Below are positions 1 to 10,485 of a stretch of 64,000 nucleotides of DNA, piece by piece. Location of the stretch: positions 62,001-126,000 of the forward strand of contig CAMEDC010000005.1 of NCBI GenBank assembly GCA_945913255.1. The letters run 5' to 3'. The stretch's first letter is position 1, and each line of letters begins with the position of its first letter. The notes beneath the pieces are model-generated. The model ran no database searches, was not told where the DNA came from, and saw only the letters and a list, made by a program, of their open reading frames with translations. The translations under genes and the position numbers were made by a program. The DNA comes from an uncultured Lachnospiraceae bacterium. GTDB lineage: Bacteria > Bacillota > Clostridia > Lachnospirales > Lachnospiraceae.

Positions 1-68
1 TGGAATTGGCAAGGACGGGAATTGCAGGGCTTTGCAGAGGAACAGAAAACATTACTTACATAGACTAA
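1..68 (+). CDS. ilvN: Acetolactate synthase small subunit, C-terminal end (partial)
   Basis: Only the last 21 codons are in the window; reading frame 3 gives ELARTGIAGLCRGTENITYID then TAA at 66-68. The ARTGIAGLCRG stretch matches the C-terminal end of IlvN/IlvH regulatory subunits (compare the ARSGVVGLSRG ending of E. coli IlvH). The subunit binds valine and activates the IlvB catalytic subunit in branched-chain amino acid synthesis. It lies 74 bases before ilvC with no terminator between, as expected for an ilvBN-ilvC operon. It is absent from the ORF track because it is truncated by the window edge. The identification rests on a short match plus the neighbour. Confidence 0.8.
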   Translation, partial: ELARTGIAGLCRGTENITYID

Positions 69-82
69 ACTCAAATTGTTAG

Positions 83-1162
<1,080 letters not shown>

Positions 1163-1205
1163 TTCTGATATAAAATATAAACATTCATCCGTTGGATGAA
1201 ATACG

Positions 1206-1246
1206 AAAGAAAGCAGATTGTAACCGCATATCTGCTTTCTTTTTTC
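1206..1246 (+). terminator. Rho-independent terminator after ilvC
   Basis: AGAAAGCAGAT at 1208-1218 pairs perfectly with ATCTGCTTTCT at 1230-1240 (11 bp, 11-base loop) and is followed by a T run. It closes the ilv operon. Confidence 0.88.
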
Positions 1247-1349
1247 TTAACCTCTCTTTAGAAAATCTTTGTTATTTTCTGGCGTATTCATTTATTTTTC
1301 CCGTCTATAGTAAATATCAGTTAACAGGAAACTGGTTAGGAGACAAAAG

Positions 1350-1865
1350 ATGGATTTAGCAGTTTTGATAGATTATTTTTCCAGATATGGAGCAATTGCC
1401 ATATTTGTGATTGTATTTCTGGAATATTTAAATCTTCCAGGTTTTCCGGCAGGGATTATTATGCCCTTATCGGGAATTATGGCAGCAAAGGGAAATATCG
1501 GATTCTTTCGTGTCATGATGATCACGGTAGCAGCGGGACTGCTTGGCAGCCTTTTGCTATATGGACTCGGTAGGAAAGGTGGGGCGTTGTTCCTAAAAGC
1601 ATATATCCGGCGTTTCCCAAAACAAAAGAATGCATTGGAAAAGAACCTCGAATGGATAAGGAGAAAAGGCTGTATCGGCGTGTTCCTTGGAAAACTGTTG
1701 CCCATGATACGAACCATTGTATCCATACCTGCAGGTGTGATAAAAATGGATCTCTGGAAATACACTGTAAGCTCAACCTGTGGAATTTTCCTTTGGAACC
1801 TTGTATTTGTCGGTGCAGGCTATGTATTGGGGGATAAGGTATTTGAAATACTCCATATGCTGTAA
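1350..1865 (+). CDS. DedA-family (SNARE-associated) membrane protein
   Basis: A 171-residue integral membrane protein with hydrophobic segments at roughly residues 14-60, 50-75 and 135-165. The pattern EYLNLPGFPAGIIMPLSG near the start, the GRKGG loop, and the R-x-I-V-S-I-P-A-G segment (residues about 120-128) fit the DedA/VTT family. Members of this family are linked to undecaprenyl-phosphate or phospholipid flipping and to membrane homeostasis. It is slightly short compared with the usual 190-220 residues. The ATG follows TTAGGAGACAAAAG. It sits 48 bases ahead of a GT4 glycosyltransferase, probably in one transcript, so a role in envelope lipid handling is plausible but inferred. Confidence 0.85.
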   Translation: MDLAVLIDYFSRYGAIAIFVIVFLEYLNLPGFPAGIIMPLSGIMAAKGNIGFFRVMMITVAAGLLGSLLLYGLGRKGGALFLKAYIRRFPKQKNALEKNLEWIRRKGCIGVFLGKLLPMIRTIVSIPAGVIKMDLWKYTVSSTCGIFLWNLVFVGAGYVLGDKVFEILHML

Positions 1866-1913
1866 AGGATAGAAAAATTATTCTATGAATTCGAATGAAA
1901 GAGGGGACAAAGG

Positions 1914-3119
1914 ATGAAGATTGCATTGATGACGAACAATTATAAACCGGTAACAGGCGGCGTTCCCATATCGGTGGAGCGACTGGCCGATGCCCTGCGA
2001 AAACTGGGACATGAGGTAGTTATATTTGCGCCTACTTACAGGGAACAACAGGAAGAAGAGGGGATATTCCGATACAAGACCTGTCTGAACCATTTTGTCG
2101 GTGGAATTGTTCTTCCGAACTCCTTTGACAGAGAAATAGACAGAGTATTTCAGGAGGAGCATTTTGATATTATTCATGTACATCATCCTGTGTTGATAGG
2201 AAATACGGCTATACATCTGGCGCATAAACACCGAATTCCCATTGTCTTTACATACCATACCAGATATGAAAAGTACTTAAGTTATTATACCGGTGGTATT
2301 TTTGATTTTGAGTGGCTGATGAAATCCTATCTAAGGTTATTTTTAAAACAATGCGATTTTGTTTTTGCTCCTACGAAGGGGATTGAAGAATATTTACTGA
2401 AGGACTGCGATGTCCCGCCTGAAAAAGCAGGCGTTTTGCCAACGGGACTTAATGAAGATAGTTTTCAGGCAACTTCTGACCAAAGCCATGCTATAAGAGA
2501 GCATTATCAGGCAGAAAATATTCCGCTCCTCCTGACTGTTTCGCGAATGGCAAAAGAAAAGAATCTTTTCTTTCTGCTGGAAGCAATTTCGCAGACGAAA
2601 CATCTATATCAAAAGCCCTTCCGGGTACTGTTTGTAGGTGATGGTCCGGATAAACAAAAACTGGAAAAAAAGAGCAGTATGCTTGGCCTTCAGGATACTG
2701 TTATCTTTACAGGAAACATTTCCAACCAGGAAATCGCGCCTTATTATAAGGCAGCTGATGGCTTTGTTTTTGCCTCAAAAACAGAAACACAGGGTATTGT
2801 GATAGCGGAAGCTTTTGCAGGAGAAACTCCGGTTATCGCTGTTAGGGCTTCCGGCGTGGAAGACCTGGTTCAGGATGGCGAAACTGGGTACTTGACGGAG
2901 GAAGATACACTTCATTTTGCATCCAGGCTGACAAATTTTTTGAATTATCCCGACTTACGGCAGAAAATGGCAGCAAATGCATATCAAGCCGGTCTCTGCT
3001 TTAGGGAAGAAGCAGTTGCACAGGAAACAATACGTCGATATAATGAAGTTATTGCTGCCGTGGAACGGCCAAATGAGGAGGGGAAGCATGCAAAATCAAT
3101 ATCGTATTCTTATAGTTGA
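1914..3119 (+). CDS. GT4-family glycosyltransferase (possibly glycolipid synthase)
   Basis: A 401-residue GT-B fold enzyme. The N-terminal acceptor domain starts with GGVPISVERLADALRKLGHE and carries HVHHPVLIG and FTYHTRYEKYL, typical of diacylglycerol or phosphatidylinositol glycosyltransferases of GT4. The C-terminal nucleotide-sugar domain has VSRMAKEKN and the E-x7-E motif ETQGIVIAE near residue 290. The ATG follows AAGAGGGGACAAAGG. The 3' end overlaps the next gene, a response regulator, by 32 bases, so the two are translationally linked. Membrane glycolipid synthesis is the best guess from the family and the DedA neighbour; the sugar and acceptor cannot be read from sequence. Confidence 0.85.
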   Translation: MKIALMTNNYKPVTGGVPISVERLADALRKLGHEVVIFAPTYREQQEEEGIFRYKTCLNHFVGGIVLPNSFDREIDRVFQEEHFDIIHVHHPVLIGNTAIHLAHKHRIPIVFTYHTRYEKYLSYYTGGIFDFEWLMKSYLRLFLKQCDFVFAPTKGIEEYLLKDCDVPPEKAGVLPTGLNEDSFQATSDQSHAIREHYQAENIPLLLTVSRMAKEKNLFFLLEAISQTKHLYQKPFRVLFVGDGPDKQKLEKKSSMLGLQDTVIFTGNISNQEIAPYYKAADGFVFASKTETQGIVIAEAFAGETPVIAVRASGVEDLVQDGETGYLTEEDTLHFASRLTNFLNYPDLRQKMAANAYQAGLCFREEAVAQETIRRYNEVIAAVERPNEEGKHAKSISYSYS

Positions 3120-3798
3120 GGATGACAAAGAAATCAGGGAAGGTGTGGAAATTTATCTGAAGAATCAGGGGTATCAGGTTTTTCAGGCTGCAAACGGACA
3201 AGAAGGATTGAACATTATTGAACAGGAAGAGTTGCATCTTGCAATTGTAGATATCATGATGCCGGTCATGGACGGAGTTACTATGTTGATGAAGCTCCGT
3301 GCGGCAGGTCATGAATTTCCTGTGATTATGCTTTCGGCAAAATCAGAAGAAGTAGATAAAATCATGGGACTTAACATGGGCGCTGATGATTATGTGACGA
3401 AGCCCTTTACGCCGCTGGAACTTCTGGCAAGGGTGAATTCTCATCTCAGGAGGTATTCCAAGTACCTGACTGCCGTAAATAACGGAGAGGGAAAAGAACA
3501 TATTTTTACCATAGGCGGGCTTGAGCTGAACGAAGATACAGTTGAGGTAAGTGTGGATGGGGAACCTGTCAGACTGACCCCCATGGAGTTCAAAATTGTA
3601 CAGTTGCTTATCAAAAATCCGGGCAGAGTCTTTTCAGCAGATGAAATATACGAGCGTATCTGGAATGAGAAAGCAGTTAATACAGACACCATAATGGTGC
3701 ATGTGAGAAACATCAGGGAAAAAATTGAAATTGATCCAAAGAATCCAAAGTATCTGAAGGTAGTATGGGGCGTCGGATATAAGATTGATAAGCAGTAA
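3088..3798 (+). CDS. OmpR/PhoB-family response regulator
   Basis: A 236-residue two-domain regulator. The receiver domain (residues 5-118) has the acidic pair EDD at 11-13, phospho-acceptor Asp55 in VDIMMPVMDG, and Lys in the DDYVTKPF motif. The C-terminal winged helix (about 135-236) has the usual LTPMEFKIVQLL and VHVRNIREKIE segments. The ORF track begins upstream at 2977, but ATG 3088 is preferred: it sits behind GAGGAGGGGAAGC and gives MQNQYRILIVEDD, the normal family start. It overlaps the glycosyltransferase end by 32 bases and is followed after 93 bases by its likely partner kinase. Confidence 0.95.
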   Translation: MQNQYRILIVEDDKEIREGVEIYLKNQGYQVFQAANGQEGLNIIEQEELHLAIVDIMMPVMDGVTMLMKLRAAGHEFPVIMLSAKSEEVDKIMGLNMGADDYVTKPFTPLELLARVNSHLRRYSKYLTAVNNGEGKEHIFTIGGLELNEDTVEVSVDGEPVRLTPMEFKIVQLLIKNPGRVFSADEIYERIWNEKAVNTDTIMVHVRNIREKIEIDPKNPKYLKVVWGVGYKIDKQ

Positions 3799-3891
3799 GG
3801 AATATGTGGTGTTAGATTCGAATTGCTAATCAGACATACATACAATAGAAGCAAGTGGTGAAGCTTTTAGAGGAAACAATTATCAACCCAT

Positions 3892-6315
3892 ATGAATGAA
3901 GTGAGGAAAAATATGAGCTTATTTCGTAAAAAAGAAAGAAAGGACGAAACTAATAAGCAGCAGAAAGAAACAAATAAAAGTGTGCGGAAAACTATCAGCG
4001 GACAAAATGCCTGGATATTCAGAGGAATTCTGATCAGTTTTGTTTTTTCTGCTGTATTCAGCTGCTTTTATGGAGTGTTCCGTAAGCAGGCAGAAAAAGA
4101 GGTCGTAAATCCGGTGGCACAGGCTGAAAACATTGACTGGCTGTTTCAAAACAGTTATCTATTATACCGTGATCTTTACAATGTACAGAATGAAACTCAC
4201 AGCGATTATGCCAATATTTACCTGGAGACGGACGAGAAGTATTCATGGTTACTGGACGAACAAAAAATGCATGAAATTATAGCGGAAGAGAGTGCAGAGA
4301 CCTATGAGAAATTTGCGGAAGCTAACGGTATTTCCTTCGATGAGTGCATGCAGATAAATGGAGAACTCGATAACCTGAAGGGTTGGTTTGAAGGCCTTGA
4401 AAATGGATTTGTAATCCTGAATTCAAATTATGATTACTGTATCAGGGATAACAAAACCGGAAGATATCTTACAAACATGTCAGATGACGATGTGCTGAGA
4501 GACGATAGTGAATTGTACTTTCAGCTGAGCTTTACTTTTGACAGCGCCGGGCATGCAACGGTAGGCGATATTGTTTCCGAAAAGGAGGAAGACACTGTAA
4601 GAAAACTTGCTAATGAGGTTATACGCGACAATACATTACAATCTCTTATTTCCCAGACACTTTATTTCTTTGGAAAATACGGAAGCGTGGGTTCTCCTAA
4701 GGACTGTACCGTAACTTACTCCATCTCCGCTAAAAACCGGGAAACCGGTAATGCTGCTTTCAAAATATCTTCTCAGTATTACTCAAACGGGATAGACTAT
4801 TACGTTACAGACAATTACATAACAGACACCACCTCAAAATATACTTACGTAAGTGCCGGTGTCGGAGCATTCCTGCTTCTTGGTCTTCTGGGAATGTTTT
4901 TGCTGGGTTGCTTTATGCTACAGCCCAATGGAGATAAGCCATGGAAACGTGTATTGCTGTGCTCCTTGCCTTTTGAAGCACTTTTGACGATGGGAATATG
5001 TTTTCTTCCTCTCGGCGGCAATCTTGTGGTTTCCATGATTGCGTGGGTGGCAAGCGGAGGGGCAGTAACGGACATGTCGGAATATATGCGCATTGCTCCG
5101 GAGGGTGCTTCCTTTATAGCCGGCTGCATCAATCTTGCAGTACTTACCCTCTATTTCTTTGTCGGCTGGTATTTCGGCATTTGTGCCGGTGCAATCCGAG
5201 AGAAAGGTATCATCGGATACATCAAAGAGCGTAGCCTGATTTACAGATTCTTTCCTTTTATCAAGGGAAAGCTACTCAATGTCTATCGCTCCATAGAACA
5301 TCTCGACCTGACGAAAGATGCTCATAAGACCATTATCAAATTAGTCCTGCTTAATGCTGTTATCCTGTTTATCATCAGCAGTCTTTGGTTCGGCGGTTTT
5401 GTCATTACCGTGTTTTATTCCATTCTGCTGTATTTGATATTAAGAAAATATATCAGTGATTTGCAAAAGAAATACAGCATTCTGCTGAAAGCCACGAATG
5501 AGATGGCGGAAGGTAATCTGAACGTGACCATAAATGAGGATTTAGGTGTTTTCGAGCCATTCAAACCGCAGGTACTTCAAATTCAGAACGGCTTCCGCAA
5601 GGCTGTGGATGAAGAGGTGAAGAGCCAGAAGATGAAGGCAGAACTGATTACAAATGTATCTCATGACTTAAAAACACCTCTTACCGCCATCATAACATAC
5701 GTGAATCTTTTAAAGGAAGAAGGCATCACGGAGGAACAGCGAAAGGAGTATCTTGATATTCTGGAACGAAAATCATTGCGTCTGAAAGTGTTGATTGAGG
5801 ATTTGTTTGAAGTCAGTAAGGCAAATTCCCGAAACATCACAATTAACCGGACGGATGTGGATATTATGAATCTGATCAAACAGGTTTCCTTCGAAATGTC
5901 GGATAAATTGTCGGCTTCCGGACTGGATATCAGAATGAATCTTACGGATGAAAAGATTATTCTTTCACTGGACAGCCAGAAAACCTTCCGGATTTATGAA
6001 AACCTTTTCGGAAACATTGCGAAATATGCCATGTCAGGTACCCGTGTTTACGTGAACGGGTTCCGGATTGATGACAAAGTGATTATCACATTGAAAAATA
6101 TTTCCGCCCAGGAATTGACTATGGATTCTGCGGAACTGACCGAACGTTTTGTTCGTGGAGATGCTTCCAGAAATACAGAAGGTTCAGGTCTTGGCCTTGC
6201 CATTGCAAAGAGCTTTACAGAACTCCAGGGAGGAGAACTTACCCTTGAACTGGATGGCGATTTATTTAAAGTAACTACGACCTGGCCGGTACAAAGTACC
6301 CCCGCATCAAATTAA
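3892..6315 (+). CDS. Multi-membrane sensor histidine kinase
   Basis: An 807-residue kinase (800 if ATG 3913, behind GTGAGGAAAAAT, is the true start). The order is: basic N-terminus, membrane segment at about 43-63, roughly 250-residue extracytoplasmic region, a bundle of further membrane segments between about 318 and 515, a linker, then HisKA with VSHDLKTPLTAI (phospho-His591). In the ATPase domain the N-box NLFGNIAKYA and the GSGLGLAIAKS lid are present, but the usual DxGxG box is replaced by LKNISAQEL. This noncanonical form is, from general knowledge, common in clostridial kinases. It pairs with the upstream OmpR regulator. The signal is unknown; the DedA and GT4 neighbours suggest envelope sensing. 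Confidence 0.9.
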   Translation: MNEVRKNMSLFRKKERKDETNKQQKETNKSVRKTISGQNAWIFRGILISFVFSAVFSCFYGVFRKQAEKEVVNPVAQAENIDWLFQNSYLLYRDLYNVQNETHSDYANIYLETDEKYSWLLDEQKMHEIIAEESAETYEKFAEANGISFDECMQINGELDNLKGWFEGLENGFVILNSNYDYCIRDNKTGRYLTNMSDDDVLRDDSELYFQLSFTFDSAGHATVGDIVSEKEEDTVRKLANEVIRDNTLQSLISQTLYFFGKYGSVGSPKDCTVTYSISAKNRETGNAAFKISSQYYSNGIDYYVTDNYITDTTSKYTYVSAGVGAFLLLGLLGMFLLGCFMLQPNGDKPWKRVLLCSLPFEALLTMGICFLPLGGNLVVSMIAWVASGGAVTDMSEYMRIAPEGASFIAGCINLAVLTLYFFVGWYFGICAGAIREKGIIGYIKERSLIYRFFPFIKGKLLNVYRSIEHLDLTKDAHKTIIKLVLLNAVILFIISSLWFGGFVITVFYSILLYLILRKYISDLQKKYSILLKATNEMAEGNLNVTINEDLGVFEPFKPQVLQIQNGFRKAVDEEVKSQKMKAELITNVSHDLKTPLTAIITYVNLLKEEGITEEQRKEYLDILERKSLRLKVLIEDLFEVSKANSRNITINRTDVDIMNLIKQVSFEMSDKLSASGLDIRMNLTDEKIILSLDSQKTFRIYENLFGNIAKYAMSGTRVYVNGFRIDDKVIITLKNISAQELTMDSAELTERFVRGDASRNTEGSGLGLAIAKSFTELQGGELTLELDGDLFKVTTTWPVQSTPASN

Positions 6316-6344
6316 TCAGATTAAAATAAATCAAAAACTAGTAT

Positions 6345-6373
6345 TTGAACAATACTCTCAACTGTGCTAAGAT
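6345..6373 (+). promoter_or_regulatory. Probable promoter of leuCD
   Basis: TTGAAC (6345-6350), a 17-base spacer and TAAGAT (6368-6373) lie 76 bases before leuC. The leader then holds an imperfect hairpin (ATGCTTCCCTTCG against CGAAAGGCAT). No T-box was seen. Confidence 0.5.
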
Positions 6374-6448
6374 TAGTTTTGAAATATTAACATTGAAGGA
6401 TAACTGGATGCTTCCCTTCGATGCATACGAAAGGCATGGTAGAGAATA

Positions 6449-7717
6449 ATGGGAATGACAATGACTCAGAAGATTCTTGCAGCTGCCGCAGGACTTGATA
6501 AAGTAGAAGCCGGACAGTTGATTGAAGCGAATCTGGATCTGGTGCTGGGCAATGATATCACAAGCCCTGTAGCCATTAAGGAGATGGAAAAATTTACTGC
6601 GAAAGGTGTCTTTGACAAGGATAAAATCGCTCTGGTTCCGGATCATTTTGTACCCAATAAAGACATTAAATCTGCAGAACACTGCAAATGTGTGAGAGAG
6701 TTTGCCCGCAAAAATGAGATTACCAACTATTTTGAAGTCGGTGAGATGGGAATTGAGCATGCTTTGCTCCCTGAAAAAGGACTGACTGTCGCAGGAGATG
6801 TGATAATCGGTGCGGATTCTCATACCTGTACCTATGGTGCTCTGGGTGCATTTTCAACCGGTGTCGGAAGCACGGATATGGCAGCCGGAATGGCAACCGG
6901 AAAGGCATGGTTCAAGGTACCGGCAGCCATTAAATTCATTCTGACGGGGAAACCTGCAAAATGGATCAGCGGAAAAGATATCATTCTTCACATTATCGGT
7001 ATGATAGGTGTTGACGGTGCGCTTTACAAATCCATGGAATTTACCGGGGACGGAATTGCAAATCTTTCCATGGATGACCGTTTTACCATTGCCAACATGG
7101 CGATTGAAGCCGGCGGCAAAAATGGTATCTTCCCTGTGGATGCTTTGGCTGAGCAGTACATGAAGGAGCATTCAGACAGACCTTATAAGATTTATGAGGC
7201 GGATGAGGATGCTGTATATGATGCGGAATATACCATTGATTTAAGTGCATTGCGTCCTACGGTCGCTTTCCCTCATCTGCCGGAAAACACACATACCATT
7301 GATGAAATCAAAGCTATGGACAGGATTGCCATTGACCAGGTTGTCATCGGTTCCTGCACCAACGGTCGTCTGGATGATTTAAGAATTGCCGCAGGTGTAT
7401 TAAAGGACAAGCATGTTGCAAAAGGAATGCGCTGTATTGTGATTCCTGCAACACAGGCCATTTACATGCAGGCTATGGAAGAAGGTCTTTTAAAGACCTT
7501 TATCGAAGCGGGTGCGATTGTCAGCACGCCTACTTGCGGACCCTGCCTTGGCGGATATATGGGTATTCTTGCGGAGGGTGAACGCTGTGTCTCCACAACC
7601 AACCGCAATTTTGTGGGCCGAATGGGACATATTTCATCAGAGATTTATCTGGCAAGTCCTGCGGTAGCAGCAGCCAGCGCAATTACGGGCACGATTTCCG
7701 ACCCGGAGGAGGTGTAA
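6449..7717 (+). CDS. leuC: 3-isopropylmalate dehydratase large subunit
   Basis: A 422-residue aconitase-family subunit that, with LeuD, isomerises 2-isopropylmalate to 3-isopropylmalate in leucine synthesis. Cluster ligands are visible as Cys in GSCTNGR and the pair in [10 protein letters not shown]. The active-site run [15 protein letters not shown] is intact. The length is that of the shorter LeuC type found in Clostridia and archaea rather than the 465-residue proteobacterial form. Homoaconitase and related enzymes share this type, but the ilv genes nearby and adjacent leuD favour LeuC. ATG 6449 is preceded by only a weak GAGAAT site; ATG 6455 is an alternative. leuD starts 5 bases after its stop. 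Confidence 0.95.
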   Translation: MGMTMTQKILAAAAGLDKVEAGQLIEANLDLVLGNDITSPVAIKEMEKFTAKGVFDKDKIALVPDHFVPNKDIKSAEHCKCVREFARKNEITNYFEVGEMGIEHALLPEKGLTVAGDVIIGADSHTCTYGALGAFSTGVGSTDMAAGMATGKAWFKVPAAIKFILTGKPAKWISGKDIILHIIGMIGVDGALYKSMEFTGDGIANLSMDDRFTIANMAIEAGGKNGIFPVDALAEQYMKEHSDRPYKIYEADEDAVYDAEYTIDLSALRPTVAFPHLPENTHTIDEIKAMDRIAIDQVVIGSCTNGRLDDLRIAAGVLKDKHVAKGMRCIVIPATQAIYMQAMEEGLLKTFIEAGAIVSTPTCGPCLGGYMGILAEGERCVSTTNRNFVGRMGHISSEIYLASPAVAAASAITGTISDPEEV

Positions 7718-7722
7718 ATAGG

Positions 7723-8208
7723 ATGAACGCAAAAGGTACTGTATTCAAATATGGAGACAATGTAGATACGGATGTCATTATTCCCGCAAGATATTTAAAT
7801 TCTTCCGACCCCGCCGAACTGGCAACCCATTGTATGGAAGACATCGACAAAGGCTTTGTACAAAAGGTAAAGAAGGGTGATATCATCGTCGCAGAAAAAA
7901 ACTTCGGCTGCGGTTCCTCCAGAGAGCATGCTCCGATTGCCATCAAAGCTGCAGGCGTCAGCTGTGTGATTGCCGAAACCTTTGCAAGAATCTTTTACCG
8001 AAATGCCATTAATATCGGACTACCCATTATTGAATGTCCGGAGGCAAGCAAGGGAATCGAGGCAGGAGATGAAGTGGAAGTCAATTTTGATACCGGAATC
8101 ATTACAAATGTGTCAAAGGGTACTTCTTTTAAGGGACAGGCATTCCCTGAATTTATGCAGAAGATTATTGCATCCGAAGGATTAATCAATTATATTAATA
8201 GTAAGTGA
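7723..8208 (+). CDS. leuD: 3-isopropylmalate dehydratase small subunit
   Basis: A 161-residue swivelling domain partner of LeuC. It begins with [21 protein letters not shown] and has the substrate-loop motif [19 protein letters not shown], both hallmarks of this subunit. The ribosome site lies in the end of leuC (GGAGGTGTAAATAGG), showing coupling. The short form matches the short LeuC. The region after its stop holds an imperfect GC-rich hairpin around 8213-8245, without a clear T run, so transcription may continue into the MATE gene. Confidence 0.95.
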   Translation: MNAKGTVFKYGDNVDTDVIIPARYLNSSDPAELATHCMEDIDKGFVQKVKKGDIIVAEKNFGCGSSREHAPIAIKAAGVSCVIAETFARIFYRNAINIGLPIIECPEASKGIEAGDEVEVNFDTGIITNVSKGTSFKGQAFPEFMQKIIASEGLINYINSK

Positions 8209-8289
8209 TCTTGCAGGGTCTGCGGCAGAGTCGCGGGCCTTGTTATTTATAACAAAACAGTTCTGATTAAACAGAAAAGGGAAAGAAGC

Positions 8290-9651
8290 ATGAGTCAAAG
8301 TAATGCAAAAAAATATGAAATAGATATGTGCAACGGACCTCTTCTGGGCAAAATATTGGTTTTTTATATCCCGCTGATGCTTTCCGGTGTGCTGCAGCTT
8401 CTTTTTAATGCGGCAGATATCGCTGTTGTAGGGCGCTTTGCGGGGAATGAATCTTTGGCTGCAGTGGGCTCCACAAGCTCTTTGACAAATCTGATTGTGA
8501 ATCTTTTTATCGGTCTGTCAGTGGGTGCAAATGTTCTGGTAGCGCGTTTCTACGGAGCAGGCCAGAAGGATGAATTGAAGGAAATGGTGCAGACTGCTGT
8601 CGCCACCTCCGTGTTCAGCGGAATTATCCTTGTCTTTGTTGGATTTTTTGTTTCGAAGCCTGCACTTACTTTAATGGGGACACCTGAAAATGTCATATCT
8701 CATTCCGTTCTCTATATGAGAATTTATTTTGCGGGGATGCCCTTTATGATGGCATACAATTTCGGAGCTGCCGTGCTTCGTGCTGTTGGAGATACCAAAA
8801 GACCTTTGTATTATCTTTTGCTAGCAGGTGTTGTGAATGTTATATTAAATCTGATTTTTGTCATTGTGTTTCAGATGGGGGTTGCCGGTGTGGCAACAGC
8901 AACGGTTATTTCCCAGGCTATTTCGGCAGCTTTGGTAATAAGATGCCTGATTTGTACAGACAGTGTATATCGATTGGAATTAAACGGAATCAGGATTGTC
9001 CCGGACAAAATCGCGAAAATGTTTAAAATAGGACTTCCTGCCGGCTTACAGGGCGCATTGTTTTCCATCTCAAACGTATTAATTCAGTCCTCCGTCAACA
9101 GCTTTGGCTCCGTTGCCATGGCAGGGAATACGGCAGGCAGTAATATTGAAGGTTTTGTCTATACCTCCATGAACGCCTTTTACCAGTCTGCCATCAGTTT
9201 CTGCGGTCAGAACTATGGTGCGAAAAAATACAGAAGAGTGGGAAAAGTTCTGCTGATCTGTGAAATTCTGGTGATTGCGGTAGGTCTTATCATGGGCATC
9301 GGCGCCTATCTGGCAGCCGGCACACTTTTGAGGCTTTACTCCACAGACCCGGAGGTAATTGCATACGGAATCCTGCGTATGGGATATATCTGTGTACCAT
9401 ACTTCCTATGCGGAATGATGGATGTCATGGTGGGAGGATTAAGAGGAATCGGATATTCCATTATGCCCATGCTGGTCTCCCTGACCGGAGCCTGCCTGTT
9501 CAGGGTAATATGGATTTACACGGTATTTCATCAAGTCCGTACGCTTCCCTGCCTGTATATATCGTATCCTATCAGCTGGGCATTGACTTTCAGCGTACAT
9601 TTGATTTGTTTTATTGTTGTCTATCAAAAGCTGCTAAAAAAAGAGCCTTGA
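8290..9651 (+). CDS. MATE-family efflux transporter
   Basis: A 453-residue polytopic protein with about 12 hydrophobic segments in two homologous halves. The N-terminal MCNGPLLGKILVFYIPLML and NAADIAVVGRFAG segments and the repeat-like GSNIEGFVYTSMNAFYQSAI region fit the MATE (MatE, NorM/DinF-like) family, which exports cationic drugs or metabolites using Na+ or H+ gradients. The ATG follows AAAGGGAAAGAAGC. Substrate cannot be predicted. It stands between leuD and ruvA and is probably functionally unrelated to both. Confidence 0.92.
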   Translation: MSQSNAKKYEIDMCNGPLLGKILVFYIPLMLSGVLQLLFNAADIAVVGRFAGNESLAAVGSTSSLTNLIVNLFIGLSVGANVLVARFYGAGQKDELKEMVQTAVATSVFSGIILVFVGFFVSKPALTLMGTPENVISHSVLYMRIYFAGMPFMMAYNFGAAVLRAVGDTKRPLYYLLLAGVVNVILNLIFVIVFQMGVAGVATATVISQAISAALVIRCLICTDSVYRLELNGIRIVPDKIAKMFKIGLPAGLQGALFSISNVLIQSSVNSFGSVAMAGNTAGSNIEGFVYTSMNAFYQSAISFCGQNYGAKKYRRVGKVLLICEILVIAVGLIMGIGAYLAAGTLLRLYSTDPEVIAYGILRMGYICVPYFLCGMMDVMVGGLRGIGYSIMPMLVSLTGACLFRVIWIYTVFHQVRTLPCLYISYPISWALTFSVHLICFIVVYQKLLKKEP

Positions 9652-9783
9652 AACATATGTTCGAGCATGATAAAATAACTCTGTTAATTCAATTCTCAAT
9701 ATAAGGTTACGGATTTATACTCTCTTATACTGGTAAAACTTTCCTTATTAACTGAAAGATTAAGCAGCAACTGAGTCGCTTCC

Positions 9784-9812
9784 GTACTTCATAAACAAAG
9801 TACAGTTTTTTT
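9784..9812 (+). terminator. Probable terminator after the MATE gene
   Basis: GTACTT (9784-9789) pairs with AAGTAC (9798-9803), followed by AGTTTTTTT. The stem is only 6 bp, so this is moderate. It falls in the 195-base gap before ruvA, which otherwise shows only an AT-rich likely promoter region. Confidence 0.5.
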
Positions 9813-9846
9813 AGTTCAAATTAATGATAATATCGGAGAATTAATT

Positions 9847-10461
9847 ATGATAGCATATGTAAACGGAATCATTGACGACATTACAGAAGATAATACGGTA
9901 ATTGACGTAGGCGGTATCGGGTATAACGTGAAGATATCAGCCGATACTGCTTCCAGACTCCCGGGTATCGGCGAGCCTGTGAAACTATATACCTATACCT
10001 GCGTCAGAGAAGATGCCTTTCAGCTTTACGGATTTTTAAGCCGGAGTGACTTGGAAGTATTTAAACTTTTGATTACGGTAAATGGTATCGGACCGAAAGG
10101 AGGACTGGCGATTCTTTCCGTGATGGATGCGGATGACTTACGATTTGCCATTATGTCGGGTGACAGTAAAGCTATTTCACGTGCTCCTGGCATCGGAGCA
10201 AAGACGGCTCAGAGAGTCATTTTGGATTTGAAAGACAAAATTTCCATAGATGATACATTGATTTCAAAGGAAATAGCCTTTACCTCCGCAGGCGGTAATG
10301 CCCTGAAAATTGATACCCCTCAGAAAAAGGAAGCAATTGAAGCCCTTGTATCCCTGGGATATGGGCAGACCGAAAGTGTCAAGGCGGTTAACGCAATTGA
10401 AGGCATTGAAAATATGGATTCCGGTGCCGTGCTCAAAGCCGCTCTGAAGAAAATGTTTTAA
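9847..10461 (+). CDS. ruvA: Holliday junction branch migration protein RuvA
   Basis: A 204-residue DNA-binding subunit that forms tetramers around four-way junctions and loads the RuvB motor. The OB-fold domain I spans about 1-62 (MIAYVNGIIDDI, YTYTCVREDAFQLYGF). The two helix-hairpin-helix motifs are VNGIGPKGGLAIL and APGIGAKTAQRVI. Domain III, which contacts RuvB, is the last 50 residues (KEAIEALVSLGYGQTE). The ATG follows CGGAGAATTAATT. ruvA and ruvB are usually adjacent; here a 420-base gap with a palindromic element separates them. Confidence 0.97.
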   Translation: MIAYVNGIIDDITEDNTVIDVGGIGYNVKISADTASRLPGIGEPVKLYTYTCVREDAFQLYGFLSRSDLEVFKLLITVNGIGPKGGLAILSVMDADDLRFAIMSGDSKAISRAPGIGAKTAQRVILDLKDKISIDDTLISKEIAFTSAGGNALKIDTPQKKEAIEALVSLGYGQTESVKAVNAIEGIENMDSGAVLKAALKKMF

Positions 10462-10485
10462 AATCCGTGGATAGTAAGACAGAAT

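Noticed and set aside
6374-6448. T-box or leucine attenuator before leuC
   Set aside because: The leader is about 75 bases, with only a weak imperfect hairpin and no run of leucine codons or T-box motif.
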